Source: Leptospiraceae bacterium
GTDB lineage: Bacteria; Spirochaetota; Leptospiria; Leptospirales; Leptospiraceae
Length of the DNA: 64,000 bases
Direction of reading: 5' to 3'
Assembly (NCBI GenBank): GCA_016711485.1
Contig: JADJSX010000029.1
Location: forward strand, 124,001-188,000
Shown here one piece after another: positions 25,659 to 35,407 of this stretch; the stretch's first letter is position 1; every line of letters begins with the position of its first letter. The notes under the pieces are model-generated. The model worked only from the letters and a program-made list of their open reading frames with translations, was not told the DNA's origin and did not search any database. A program made the translations under genes and the position numbers.

Positions 25659-28600
25659 ATGGCAAAGTTAACAAAAGACGAATCCGGCAAAATCGCAGAG
25701 ATTTTATCTCCTCTAGATAAAGATCCTATCAGAAATGAAACTCTCAATCCTATGTCGAGAGTACTTCGAAAGATCAAAGGTCTCCCTGAATTAATTCCTG
25801 ATAAGGATGATTTTCGAGATGAACCTCCTGTAGATTCCAGTCCGATAGACGGAGGTATTGAAGTTTCAGAAGATTCTTTGCCTGATTCTGATATTTCTAC
25901 TAACCCTCCTCAAATGAAATACTTTGATGATAGTGATGTTGATATTGATGAACTTTTAAGTGATGCACCAGATTTAATTTCTGGTCAATCAATTCCAAAT
26001 AGAAAAGAAACCTCAGTTGAAAAAATGAATACTGAATCACCAGAAGACGATGCATTTGGAACGAATGATCCATTTGGTTCAGCATCGGATACGACTTCAG
26101 CAGAAGATTCATTAGAGTCAAATTTTGATACTGAATCTGATCCATTTTCTACTGAGACGGAAAATTCTTCTACAAACGATCCTTTTGCGAGCTTCGATGA
26201 AGATTCTGCAGATACAACTACGAATGATTCTTTTTCTGACTTAGGAACTTCCGACGCTGATCCATTTGGTGATTCGTCTTCCACACAACAAGAGAATGAT
26301 CCATTTGCTGGTTTTGATGAAGATACCAATGATTCCACTGTAACTTCTTCCTTAGACGAAGACGATCCATTTGCTGATGCGGGAGATGCATTCAGTAAAA
26401 GTAATACTCCAAGTGCTATGGATACTGATCCATTTGCTGACATTGTTCCTTCTAATATTACATCCGATGATGACCCATTTGCTGATCTCGGTGGAGATTC
26501 TACAGATTCGGTCTCTGGTATTGCGGATGACGATCCGTTTGCAGGCATTGGAGATGATCTAGGTTCAACGCAAACTTCTAGTGAGGAAGATCCATTTGCT
26601 GGTTTTGACGATGAACCAGAAATTAGTAAGACTCCTGTAGCGACTAACGACGATGATCCGTTCTCTGGTTTGGGAGATGAAGATAATAATCAAATTTCTA
26701 AAGAAGACGACGATCCATTCGGTGGGCTCGGAGATGATTTTACAAGCACCCAAACTTCTGATGATCCATTTGCCTCTATGGACACGAATGATTCCGATAC
26801 ATTTGGCGGGGCTAACGATATTTCTGGATTTGACGATTCTCCCTCTACTGATTCATTTGATACTTTCGGAACACAGAATCTAGATGGTTATGATAGTTCT
26901 TCTTTTGATTCCTCTGGAGTGGACGATGATCCGTTTGCTGACTTACAGCAATCAACTGCATTAGGGCATGATTTTGATACAGATTCAGGCGGTGATTACG
27001 GTTCTTCTTTTGATGATCTTGGTTCGGGCATTGGAGATGTAGGAGGAGATACAAGTAGTTCATTAGGTGCGATTGAAGATTCAAACGGCGGATCTGAATC
27101 TAGTTATGATAGTTTAGATGAAGACTTAGATAGTCTTGCAGAGGAAGAAACGGCGCAAGAAGATTTAAGCGATGAAGAACTCGCAATTATCCAACAGGAA
27201 ATTCTAAAGTATCCGCCAAAACTAAAACGCATTGTAATAGATGTAATTACAAATGATAAACTTCCAAAACACGAGCAAAGAGAGTTAGTAGAACTCATTA
27301 AAGCTTCCCAAAAGCCGGAGGATATTGCCGCCTATTTATCCGAAAAACTAGGTTATGAAGTTGAACTTTACGATAAATCAGGTGCTTATTCTGAACGTGG
27401 TATACCGGTAATAGCCACAAAAGAAATTTATACGAAAGAAGGCGAGTTAAGAAGAAGAGAATTACTTAAAAGAACTGTTTTAATTGCAGCAATTGCAATA
27501 TTTGCTATTACAGGTTTAATTAGTACATATAAATACGTTATTCGCCCATTTCAAGCCGCGAGACATTATAAAGAAGGAATCGAATACATTAAAAAAGCTG
27601 GTAATGCAAAAGAATCTTCAGAAAAAACAAAAGCATTACTCGACGCAAAAGCATCATTTGCCAAAGGCGAAAGCATTGAACCAAATAATTTAGAATATCT
27701 AAATAAAACTGGAATTGCTTACGGAAAAATCGGAGAATACGATCAGGCTTTCGAAAAATTATTTGGAACGGTAGAGCCAGAGTTTGGAGCAGAAAAAAAT
27801 GGAGAAATGGAGAAGTGGACTAAAAGATTAGAAGTTCCCTACATTGAATTATCTCCAAAAACTCCGTGGGATAATGATAAGTTGCCTCTTGGTGGTAGAG
27901 TTGTTCCGGAAAACGAATATATGGTTTTAATATCTGGTTCTGGAAAACGGAAAGTGGATAGAAAAATTAAATTTGCAGGTGCCTATATAGTTGCGAGATT
28001 AGAAAAAAATATTCATGATAACCAAACCTATATTAATTTAGGAAAATTTCATTCGAATATAGCGAATCTATTTACAAAAGCAAATAACCCAAACTTGAAT
28101 TCAGGAAATAATGCTGCAAGTATTAATCCTTTTGGAGAAAGAACTTTGGGTATAACTAGTAAATACAAAAACGATAATCTCGCAGTTGCTTACTTTAAGG
28201 AAGTTTTTACCGATGGTGAGGATGAAAATAACGTTGAGGCTACGGCAGGTTTAGCGAAAATTTATTATAACCAAAAGAATTTTGCAAAGTCAGTATTTTA
28301 TTACAATAAAATTGTAGAAAAATTTCCGGATAATGCAATTGGCCATGGTGGCCTATTAAGTAATTATATTGAAATGTGGAAAGGAGACCAAAATCCTCAA
28401 TTTGTTCTCAATCACCATAGACAAGTTCGAAATGCACTTGGAATCGAAGGCGATCTTTCATTGTTCATTTTAGCAAAGTTAGCTTCCTTTTATATTGATT
28501 TAAATGCTTCCGAAGTTCGAATTAAATACAATATCAATCCGGAAGACCAAGTTACAAATATGGATTTAGATGGTAACGTAGAGCAACTTTTAAGCACAGC

Positions 28601-29651
28601 TTTCTTTAAAACCGAAAAAGGGGAAGATGGGGAAGATGTAAAAGGTGATGAATTTGCAGAAGGATACTACCAAAGAGGAAGATTTTTAATCAATAAAGGG
28701 GAATCTATTCAAGCCTTAAAACAATTTGAATTTGCTGCAAGTTATGACCCTGCGCATTATTTAGCAGTCATGGAAATGGGCGAACATTATATGCGATTGA
28801 ATAATTATTCCGAAAGTATTGATCTTTTAGCGAACGCAAAGAAACGTTATTTGGCATATAGAGACTATTATGGAAATAGAGAAGAAGATGAAACGCTGTT
28901 AAATGGTGACCCGGGAAGAATTTTCTTTGACGAAGGGAAAATTGTTTTTATGGAGTCGTCACTTATTTCCAAAAATGGGAAAATTTCTGAATTTCCTGAT
29001 AGAAAAGTTTATCCCGACAAAAGTTTATCTCAATTATCCGAAGAAGAAAGTAATCGACGAAAAAATTTAAACAATGCGATGCAAAAATTCGATACAGCTA
29101 TTCGATTAAACCTTAAAGATGCAAAACTTAAACGTGAATTGTATTATTACAAAGGTTGGATTGAGTATATGCGTTCTGACTTTGAAGCTGCTCTTAACGA
29201 ATGGTCTAATTTAAGTGAAGATGATACTTATCTTAACTCAAATGTAATGATTGGACGTGCAAATGCATTTTACAATTTAGAGCAACTCAATGCTAGTCTT
29301 GGGAATTATATAAAGATAAAGGAAGATTTTGAAGAAAAAGAATCTGATATCGCTAGACCAACCCCAGAGGAAAGTGCGCACCAAGAGATTTACAACGTAT
29401 TAATCGCTGTATACAATAATATCGGGACGGTATACGAAAGAAAAGGAAATACTGCACAAGCATTAAAACATTATTGGAAAGCAATTGAGGTTGCAAGAAA
29501 AATTGGACTTACTACAGAAATTGCAAACTATAACAAAGATATGGTGTTTAAAGCAAAACCGGGTGGAGCATTACCGTTATTAGACGATTGGCTTTCTCCA
29601 ACAATTGACACAGTAAAGGAATTACAAAATACTAAAAAAGGAAGATTATAA
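25659..29651 (+). CDS. DPF-repeat acidic / TM / TPR-rich giant protein
   Basis: 1330 residues. The first 520 or so are acidic, low-complexity and built around about 14 DPF tripeptides in the setting DDPFAGFDE or DDPFADLG, spaced by Ser/Thr/Asp linkers. After a short folded region comes one membrane helix (about 606-626, RTVLIAAIAIFAITGLI), then a C-terminal 700 residues with TPR-like helices (KEGIEYIKKAG, GIAYGKIGEYDQAFEKLFG, NIGTVYERKGNTAQALKHY). The acidic part is probably cytoplasmic and the TPR part periplasmic. No family name assigned. A hairpin at the stop may end the transcript. A conspicuous ribosome site is lacking. Confidence 0.8.
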   Translation: MAKLTKDESGKIAEILSPLDKDPIRNETLNPMSRVLRKIKGLPELIPDKDDFRDEPPVDSSPIDGGIEVSEDSLPDSDISTNPPQMKYFDDSDVDIDELLSDAPDLISGQSIPNRKETSVEKMNTESPEDDAFGTNDPFGSASDTTSAEDSLESNFDTESDPFSTETENSSTNDPFASFDEDSADTTTNDSFSDLGTSDADPFGDSSSTQQENDPFAGFDEDTNDSTVTSSLDEDDPFADAGDAFSKSNTPSAMDTDPFADIVPSNITSDDDPFADLGGDSTDSVSGIADDDPFAGIGDDLGSTQTSSEEDPFAGFDDEPEISKTPVATNDDDPFSGLGDEDNNQISKEDDDPFGGLGDDFTSTQTSDDPFASMDTNDSDTFGGANDISGFDDSPSTDSFDTFGTQNLDGYDSSSFDSSGVDDDPFADLQQSTALGHDFDTDSGGDYGSSFDDLGSGIGDVGGDTSSSLGAIEDSNGGSESSYDSLDEDLDSLAEEETAQEDLSDEELAIIQQEILKYPPKLKRIVIDVITNDKLPKHEQRELVELIKASQKPEDIAAYLSEKLGYEVELYDKSGAYSERGIPVIATKEIYTKEGELRRRELLKRTVLIAAIAIFAITGLISTYKYVIRPFQAARHYKEGIEYIKKAGNAKESSEKTKALLDAKASFAKGESIEPNNLEYLNKTGIAYGKIGEYDQAFEKLFGTVEPEFGAEKNGEMEKWTKRLEVPYIELSPKTPWDNDKLPLGGRVVPENEYMVLISGSGKRKVDRKIKFAGAYIVARLEKNIHDNQTYINLGKFHSNIANLFTKANNPNLNSGNNAASINPFGERTLGITSKYKNDNLAVAYFKEVFTDGEDENNVEATAGLAKIYYNQKNFAKSVFYYNKIVEKFPDNAIGHGGLLSNYIEMWKGDQNPQFVLNHHRQVRNALGIEGDLSLFILAKLASFYIDLNASEVRIKYNINPEDQVTNMDLDGNVEQLLSTAFFKTEKGEDGEDVKGDEFAEGYYQRGRFLINKGESIQALKQFEFAASYDPAHYLAVMEMGEHYMRLNNYSESIDLLANAKKRYLAYRDYYGNREEDETLLNGDPGRIFFDEGKIVFMESSLISKNGKISEFPDRKVYPDKSLSQLSEEESNRRKNLNNAMQKFDTAIRLNLKDAKLKRELYYYKGWIEYMRSDFEAALNEWSNLSEDDTYLNSNVMIGRANAFYNLEQLNASLGNYIKIKEDFEEKESDIARPTPEESAHQEIYNVLIAVYNNIGTVYERKGNTAQALKHYWKAIEVARKIGLTTEIANYNKDMVFKAKPGGALPLLDDWLSPTIDTVKELQNTKKGRL

Positions 29652-29661
29652 ATCTTCCTTT
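29637..29661 (+). terminator. Hairpin overlapping the stop of the DPF/TPR gene
   Basis: An 11-bp perfect stem (AAAGGAAGATT with its complement) and a 3-base loop. The stop codon lies in the loop and right arm. No long T-run follows, so termination efficiency is uncertain. Confidence 0.5.
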
Positions 29662-29816
29662 AAGTTCATTCTGTTCACTTTAGAATTTTGCAATTGTATT
29701 CAATAGGAACAGATTGATTAGGTTATCTGCTTTCGAATGTATTTTGTGAAAGACTACTTTTCTTACAATTAAATATCATCTTGACACAAATATTTGAAAC
29801 ACAGGAATAGAAAAGT

Positions 29817-30392
29817 ATGGCCAAAGTAAATACGAATCAGAAAAAATTATCTGCACAACAGGCGCAAGAAATTCTAAAACTTTTGAATTCACGTTTTGAA
29901 AAAAATAAAAAACTCCATAAAGGTATGGAATGGGATAAAATTAAATCCAAACTATTAGCTAATCAAGAGAAACTTTGGTCGTTAAACGAAATGGAGAGGA
30001 CTGGCGGAGAACCTGATGTTATTGGTTATGATAAAAAGACCGATGAATTTATATTCTTTGACTGCTCACCTGAAAGTCCGAAAGGTCGCAGAAGTTTCTG
30101 TTATGACCGCCAAGCCCTAGAGGCAAGAAAAGAAAATAAACCAGAAAATAATGCTATCGATGCGGCTTCTGCTATTGGAATTGAAATTTTAACCGAGGAA
30201 CAATACCGAGAGTTGCAGAAATTAGGCGAGTTTGATTTAAAAACATCTAGCTGGATAAAAACACCGGCAGAAATTCGAAAACTTGGTGGTGCCCTTTTTT
30301 GTGATCGTCGTTATGATACTGTATTCTTATACCACAATGGAGCAGAATCTTATTATGCTGTGCGCGGTTTTCGAGGGTCACTACGAGTTTAG
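29817..30392 (+). CDS. DUF4256 family protein
   Basis: 191 residues, cytoplasmic, matching the DUF4256 family over its length: LLNSRFEKNKKLHKGMEW, MERTGGEPDVIGYD, FFDCSPESPKGRRSFCYD, LTEEQYRELQKLGEFDLKTS and a C-terminal ALFCDRRYDTVFLYHNGAES. The function of the family is unknown. A ribosome-site-like AGGA lies 12 bases upstream, and TTGACA at 29781 may be the -35 box of its own promoter. Confidence 0.85.
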   Translation: MAKVNTNQKKLSAQQAQEILKLLNSRFEKNKKLHKGMEWDKIKSKLLANQEKLWSLNEMERTGGEPDVIGYDKKTDEFIFFDCSPESPKGRRSFCYDRQALEARKENKPENNAIDAASAIGIEILTEEQYRELQKLGEFDLKTSSWIKTPAEIRKLGGALFCDRRYDTVFLYHNGAESYYAVRGFRGSLRV

Positions 30393-30528
30393 AAATCGCA
30401 GAAGGCTGTATTTTTTGCAGTTGTTTTTAAATTATTAAAAACTTTACAATATTTTTTAATGAGACATAAATTATTGTTGCAAAATTAGACATATTTCTTA
30501 AATCTTAGCATGGGACATACTACAAAAA

Positions 30529-33500
30529 ATGGGTTCAGAGCTTTTATTTCCGTTTATCGCGAGCGTAATCGTAATTTTATTATTTAGGAAATTGGATCGG
30601 TCGAACTATAGACTTAGCCAAATAAAAAAACATTCAACCAAAATGAATGAAGATATTAACCAAGCCGCTATGGCTGGGATCCAAGCTGTTAAAGATACAA
30701 CAATAGATCTTGATATAATGGGGAAACAAGCCCGCAAGGTAATCTTGGATTTAGAAGCAAAAGCAAATGAAACTAAGAATTTAATGGAGACCTTAAAGGC
30801 TAACAAAGAGTATCTGGATAATATCGCAGAGGATTTGAAAAACGTAGTTAATTTAGCATCAGATATTCGACACGAAGCAGAATACATTCAAGAAGGTATG
30901 CAGGTCATTCAAACGCAACGGGAAAATATAAAAGACGTTGAACGTGATATCAGAGAAGTTAGAGAAGAAGTAAATGGAATTGTTCGTACATTTAATGAAA
31001 CTCTTAGCACACGTACTCAAGATATTTTAGAATCTCTAGCAACTAAAATTGTAGAAGTAGAATCTCTCCTCGAGGCAAAATCCGATAAGGTAGATGAATC
31101 TCTTAATTTAGTATTAAATTCATTTAAAGAAAAATTAAAGTCTGAAGTTGAATTTATGGCAGAAGAAACGGTGGGTAAAGTAGAATTAGCCAATAGTAAA
31201 CTTGATGACTACAATACATTTATACGTGAGTCAGAAAAATCCCTTGAAATAAAAATTACTCGTTACCGTGATTCTTCCGAAGCTATTGCAGAAAAGATAG
31301 AAAAATTAGATACCCGATTCGAAGAAAAAGCGGAGGCAGTTGCAGGTATTGTTCAAGATAAGTTAGGATATTTTGAGAAAAAATTTCAAGATCGATTTGA
31401 AACTATTTTAGAACAAGTAAACCAAGGGAAGGAAGCTATATTAGGTGGACTTAGAATGGAAGTGGATTCTATTCGTTCTGAAATAGAAAGTATGAGTCTC
31501 GAAACAATGACTCGCCGTGATGAACTTTTAAATGACACTCGTCGTCAAGCAGAGAGCATAACTTCAAATATCCAGTTATTTCAGGAAAAATACCTAGAAG
31601 CGGATAACAAGTTATTACGCGAAGCTGACTTTAAAAAAGCAGAACTTCTGAAAGAGATTTTAAAGTTTCAAGAAGAGTTCCAACGAATTAAACAAACCTT
31701 TCACGAAGAGACATCTGAGAAAAAAGATAATATTGTAGATAGCCTCAAAAATTTTGAATCTGAAATGACTCGTGTGTCTAATCAAATTGAGCACAATACA
31801 AGAGATCGATTTTTGTCTCTCAAAAACGAATTAGAAGACAGCCTTGTCACCTTACACAGTAAGAAAAAAAGCGAAATCCTTGACGATCTTGCCGCCATAG
31901 AATTGAAAATTCGTGAACTAGGAAAGGATACATTACAAAAAATCAAAACTGTCGATGATTATTTTTATGATTTAAAAAATGCACTTCTCGAAAGTGCCAA
32001 AGACATTGTAAAACAAGTAGAATCTGAAGTTAGTAGCGTTGTTGAAAACCTAGACAAAGAAAAACTTAAAACTGACGGGAAAATTGAAACCTTTATCGAG
32101 TCATGGAATTTAGAACTCGAGAAAATAAAATCTAGAACTCAAAGAGATATGGATAGTTTAGTAGAAAGACTAAAAGATATTCATATCGAAGGTAGAGAAC
32201 TTTCTGATATTTTCAAAAATGAATTTAATATGGGCAAATCACAATTAGATGCATTGCTCAAGAAACACACAGAGTCCCTTGCTTCACAAACGGATGGAAT
32301 TATTTCTGAAGTACAAGGAAAGGTCAAAAAATCACAAGATGAAATTGACGGTGTTTTAGGTCGAATTCAAAAAGCTGGACTCAATCTGTACGAAAAACAA
32401 GAATCACTGCTTTCTGAATACGGAGAAAAATTATACAGAGATCTTCAAAACAAATTAGAAAAAGTTCGTTATGAATCAGAAGAATTATTAGAAGATATCC
32501 AAAAAGCAGGGATGAATCTTCTCGAAAAACAAGAAGAGAAAATAGACAAACTCACTCAAACCATCGATGAGCGAATTTCTCGTCAACTCACTGTATTAAT
32601 GGATAAAGGCCAACTTCAATTAGGCAAACTTGAATCTAGAATCACAAGTTACGTACAAGATGTAAAACTAAACATTGAACAGACTTTAAAGAATGCAAAA
32701 GAGGATAGTGATCGTCAAATTAATACTTTTAATTCTCAGATTCAGAAAACTTTCCATGATATTGAAAAATCTAATAGCTCATTCTTGGATATGAATAGAG
32801 ATGAATTCTCTAAAACAAGAGAAGAGTTTTTACGTATTAAGAATAGCATTGATATTGATTTAGACAAAGTAGTAGAAATCAAAAAAGGATTAACTGACTA
32901 TGTTAGAGAAGAAAGTAATCATTTAAAGAATACACTTGATGTTATTTCTTCGAAAGTTGAGGATATTCAGTCTTATTCTGGATTATTCGATAAAACTAGA
33001 CAGTTGATTCATGATTCAGAAGATACCATGAAAGAATTGGGAAATATGCTCGGACAATTAAAACAAGAAGGTGGAACTGCAAGTCAATTCTTAAAACATG
33101 CTGAGTTAATTAAATCAACTAAAAAAGAGATGGAATCAGAACTTCGATTGTTGGAAACTCACAAACTAAGAATCGATCAAATAGAAAACGAATTGGCTCG
33201 AGCGACTAACGTGTGTGATTTAATTAATCAGCGAACTGATGAATTACATGATAAAATTTCTATGATTACTTCTGTTGACCAGAAATTAATAGAAATCGAA
33301 CGAATTCAAAACGAATTAGAATTTAAACTTTCTGAAGTAAAAATTGTGAATGAACGAATCAATGATTTAACTCAATCTTTGAATAATACGAATAAATCTA
33401 CATTTGAAATCAATGATAGAGTTCAAAAAGTCTTACGTTCGGTTGAAAAAATTGAAACCAGAGAAGCCGAGTTAGAAGAAGGAATCAATCTTGTTGAAGG

Positions 33501-33936
33501 AAAAGTTCAGTCTTTAAATTCAAAAAATATTGATGTAAAATCAATTGAAGCCAAATTTGATAAGGTAGAAAACCTAATGGTAGATCTTTCTGCTCGTCAT
33601 AAACAAATCGCGACTATGCAGAAAAGAATTGAAACCTTAAAAATGGAAACTGAGGAAATGAAAGGCGGATTTGAAAATTTACTTGCAGAAGCTGATGATA
33701 AGTTTGATAAACTTTCAGATTTCTTAGTCGTTGTGGATGCAGTGACAGCTGGTGTAAATACTAAGAGCCATTCCAAAAATTTCAAATTGGACAAAGATAC
33801 TACAGAAATTTTAAAAAGAAAAAAAGCTACCGTCCTTAGTTTATATGAAAAGTTTGATTGGACTTCTGATACAATTGCCGAAAAATTAAATCTAGAAAAG
33901 TCCTTAGTGGATGCGATTATTAATAATAAGACTTAA
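30529..33936 (+). CDS. Very long coiled-coil membrane-anchored protein
   Basis: 1135 residues. A short N-terminal hydrophobic segment (LLFPFIASVIVILLF) is followed by about 1000 residues of nearly unbroken charged heptads, and a C-terminal 45 residues that resemble a helix-turn-helix (VLSLYEKFDWTSDTIAEKLN, then LEKSLVDAII). Such proteins form filaments or tethers. Leptospira biflexa is known to make a spirochaetal coiled-coil protein, Scc, that forms filaments and binds nucleic acid; identity with Scc is a guess. A bidirectional terminator follows. The histone gene lies 500 bases downstream. Confidence 0.8.
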   Translation: MGSELLFPFIASVIVILLFRKLDRSNYRLSQIKKHSTKMNEDINQAAMAGIQAVKDTTIDLDIMGKQARKVILDLEAKANETKNLMETLKANKEYLDNIAEDLKNVVNLASDIRHEAEYIQEGMQVIQTQRENIKDVERDIREVREEVNGIVRTFNETLSTRTQDILESLATKIVEVESLLEAKSDKVDESLNLVLNSFKEKLKSEVEFMAEETVGKVELANSKLDDYNTFIRESEKSLEIKITRYRDSSEAIAEKIEKLDTRFEEKAEAVAGIVQDKLGYFEKKFQDRFETILEQVNQGKEAILGGLRMEVDSIRSEIESMSLETMTRRDELLNDTRRQAESITSNIQLFQEKYLEADNKLLREADFKKAELLKEILKFQEEFQRIKQTFHEETSEKKDNIVDSLKNFESEMTRVSNQIEHNTRDRFLSLKNELEDSLVTLHSKKKSEILDDLAAIELKIRELGKDTLQKIKTVDDYFYDLKNALLESAKDIVKQVESEVSSVVENLDKEKLKTDGKIETFIESWNLELEKIKSRTQRDMDSLVERLKDIHIEGRELSDIFKNEFNMGKSQLDALLKKHTESLASQTDGIISEVQGKVKKSQDEIDGVLGRIQKAGLNLYEKQESLLSEYGEKLYRDLQNKLEKVRYESEELLEDIQKAGMNLLEKQEEKIDKLTQTIDERISRQLTVLMDKGQLQLGKLESRITSYVQDVKLNIEQTLKNAKEDSDRQINTFNSQIQKTFHDIEKSNSSFLDMNRDEFSKTREEFLRIKNSIDIDLDKVVEIKKGLTDYVREESNHLKNTLDVISSKVEDIQSYSGLFDKTRQLIHDSEDTMKELGNMLGQLKQEGGTASQFLKHAELIKSTKKEMESELRLLETHKLRIDQIENELARATNVCDLINQRTDELHDKISMITSVDQKLIEIERIQNELEFKLSEVKIVNERINDLTQSLNNTNKSTFEINDRVQKVLRSVEKIETREAELEEGINLVEGKVQSLNSKNIDVKSIEAKFDKVENLMVDLSARHKQIATMQKRIETLKMETEEMKGGFENLLAEADDKFDKLSDFLVVVDAVTAGVNTKSHSKNFKLDKDTTEILKRKKATVLSLYEKFDWTSDTIAEKLNLEKSLVDAIINNKT

Positions 33937-33954
33937 TTGATTGTTCCGTAAGAC

Positions 33955-33977
33955 AACAGGGAAATAATTTCCCTGTT
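33955..33977. terminator. Bidirectional hairpin terminator
   Basis: A perfect 10-bp stem (AACAGGGAAA with its complement) and a TAA loop, 19 bases after the coiled-coil gene stop and 23 bases beyond the convergent small gene. AT-rich on both sides. Confidence 0.7.
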
Positions 33978-33999
33978 TAAAATTATATAAATTGATTTG

Positions 34000-34215
34000 T
34001 TAGCTTTGTGAAAATTTGTATTGTAGATCTTCTATAAAAACTACAATAATATCTGTTGTTTCTCTAATTGCAATAGCAATGTCAGAATTATTATTTGTAC
34101 CAATAGTCATTATTCTAGAGTATTCACTATCAATCGCTGATTTGAGTTTATAAGTTTCTTCTGCTATCTGCCCACTTAAACCGAGCATAAAATTAAAAAA
34201 ATTTTTAGTGTCCAT
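34000..34215 (-). CDS. Small helical protein, unknown function
   Basis: 71 residues, mostly helical and amphipathic (FFNFMLGLSGQIAEETYKL, then ATTDIIVVF-type segments), no signal peptide. ATG 34215 is preceded by a GGGATAA stretch at a reasonable distance. No family recognised. It lies alone between a terminator and the upstream region of the histone gene, and is transcribed away from both. Confidence 0.45.
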   Translation of the reverse strand: MDTKNFFNFMLGLSGQIAEETYKLKSAIDSEYSRIMTIGTNNNSDIAIAIRETTDIIVVFIEDLQYKFSQS

Positions 34216-34452
34216 ACTTGTTTATCCCGTGCTACTTATATATTTAGAAGTAAAAATATATCATAGTTTTAAAAAATGTAAAGTAATTTATTAACTTAGT
34301 AACTGGTATTTTTCTTACATTTTGCAATTTCGAATTCATATATTTTGCAATCTATTTTTTTTTGTTTGATATGTTTTCTTAGTTTTTTCTTAATTTACGA
34401 AAAAAGCGGATTCGTTTTACTTGATACATAAACAAAAAAATAAGAGGATTTT

Positions 34453-34638
34453 ATGTCTGAAGAAAAATCAATTCTAATCGTTTCCAGCAAAGTAAAAGAA
34501 TATATCAAATCAAAAGATCTAATGACATCTAGTGATGTAGTAGAGGGTTTGAGTGAAAAAGTATATCGTTTAATCGATGAAGCAATCGAAAGAACAAAAT
34601 CTAATAAAAGATCTACAGTAAGAGCATCTGACTTTTAA
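34453..34638 (+). CDS. Bacterial histone-fold protein (singlet histone)
   Basis: 61 residues. The order SKVKEYIKSKDLMTSSD, then VVEGLSEKVYRLIDEAIERT, then NKRSTVRASDF gives three helices with the loop pattern of the histone fold; the closing RSTVRASDF resembles the RKTVKAEDI-type end of archaeal histones. Length and layout match the known short bacterial histones of Bdellovibrio (Bd0055) and Leptospira, which are abundant chromatin proteins. Strong AGAGG ribosome site 6 bases before the ATG, after a T-rich leader of about 230 bases without genes. The map start follows 13 bases after the stop, so the two are probably co-transcribed. Confidence 0.85.
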   Translation: MSEEKSILIVSSKVKEYIKSKDLMTSSDVVEGLSEKVYRLIDEAIERTKSNKRSTVRASDF

Positions 34639-34651
34639 TTGAGAAATTCAT

Positions 34652-35407
34652 TTGGTCCATATTAAAAATAAAGCAGAAATCGAAAAAATGCGAGCGGCAG
34701 GAAAACTTGCCGCAGAAATTTTACAGTATATCGAACCTTTCGTTAAACCGGGTATAAACACCCAAGAGTTGAATGATCTATGTCATGAATATACTGTTAA
34801 AAATGGAGCTATCTCGGCTCCATTGAACTACAAAGGATTTCCAAAATCCATTTGCACTTCAATCAATGATGTAGTTTGTCATGGAATTCCTAAAGTGAGT
34901 GATGTATTAAAAGATGGAGACATTATTAATATTGATGTGACTCCAATTTTAAATGGATATCATGGTGATACTTCCAAAACTTTTTTAGTTGGAAAAGTAA
35001 AACCGGAAATTAAAAAGTTAGTAACCGATACAGAAAAAGCAATGTGGATTGGGATTGAGCAGGTAAAGCCTGGTAACCGCGTCAATGATATTTCAAACGC
35101 AATTGATGATTTTTTGACTGAAAAAGGATACGGAATTGTAAGAGATTTAATGGGTCATGGAATTGGTAAAAAATTTCACGAAGATCCACAGATTCCCCAT
35201 TTTCGTCAAACTCGATTACTTACTAAGTTAGAACCAGGAATGACTTTTACAATTGAGCCTATGGTTAATTTAGGCGCATACAATGTATTAGTCTCAAAAT
35301 CTGATAAGTGGACTGTAAGAACAAAAGACGGGAAATGGTCTGCTCAATTTGAACATACAATTTTAGTAACAGACAGCGGTTACGAGATATTAACTCTTCC
35401 GAGTTAG
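34652..35407 (+). CDS. map: Methionine aminopeptidase, type I
   Basis: 251 residues, normal for MetAP-Ia. The five metal ligands are in place: Asp in INIDVTPILNGYHGDTSKTF (two), His in GHGIGKKFHEDPQIPHF, Glu in FTIEPMVN and Glu in AQFEHTIL. The substrate-side His is in VCHGIPK. It removes the N-terminal Met from nascent proteins. The start is TTG 34652, with no in-frame ATG near. It directly follows the histone gene. It ends four bases inside a convergent gene. Confidence 0.95.
   Translation: MVHIKNKAEIEKMRAAGKLAAEILQYIEPFVKPGINTQELNDLCHEYTVKNGAISAPLNYKGFPKSICTSINDVVCHGIPKVSDVLKDGDIINIDVTPILNGYHGDTSKTFLVGKVKPEIKKLVTDTEKAMWIGIEQVKPGNRVNDISNAIDDFLTEKGYGIVRDLMGHGIGKKFHEDPQIPHFRQTRLLTKLEPGMTFTIEPMVNLGAYNVLVSKSDKWTVRTKDGKWSAQFEHTILVTDSGYEILTLPS

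Noticed and set aside
25985..26548. Long antisense open frame (187 codons) under the DPF region
   Set aside because: Produced by the GAT/GAA/TCT-rich codons of the acidic repeats; composition is a mirror image of the real gene.
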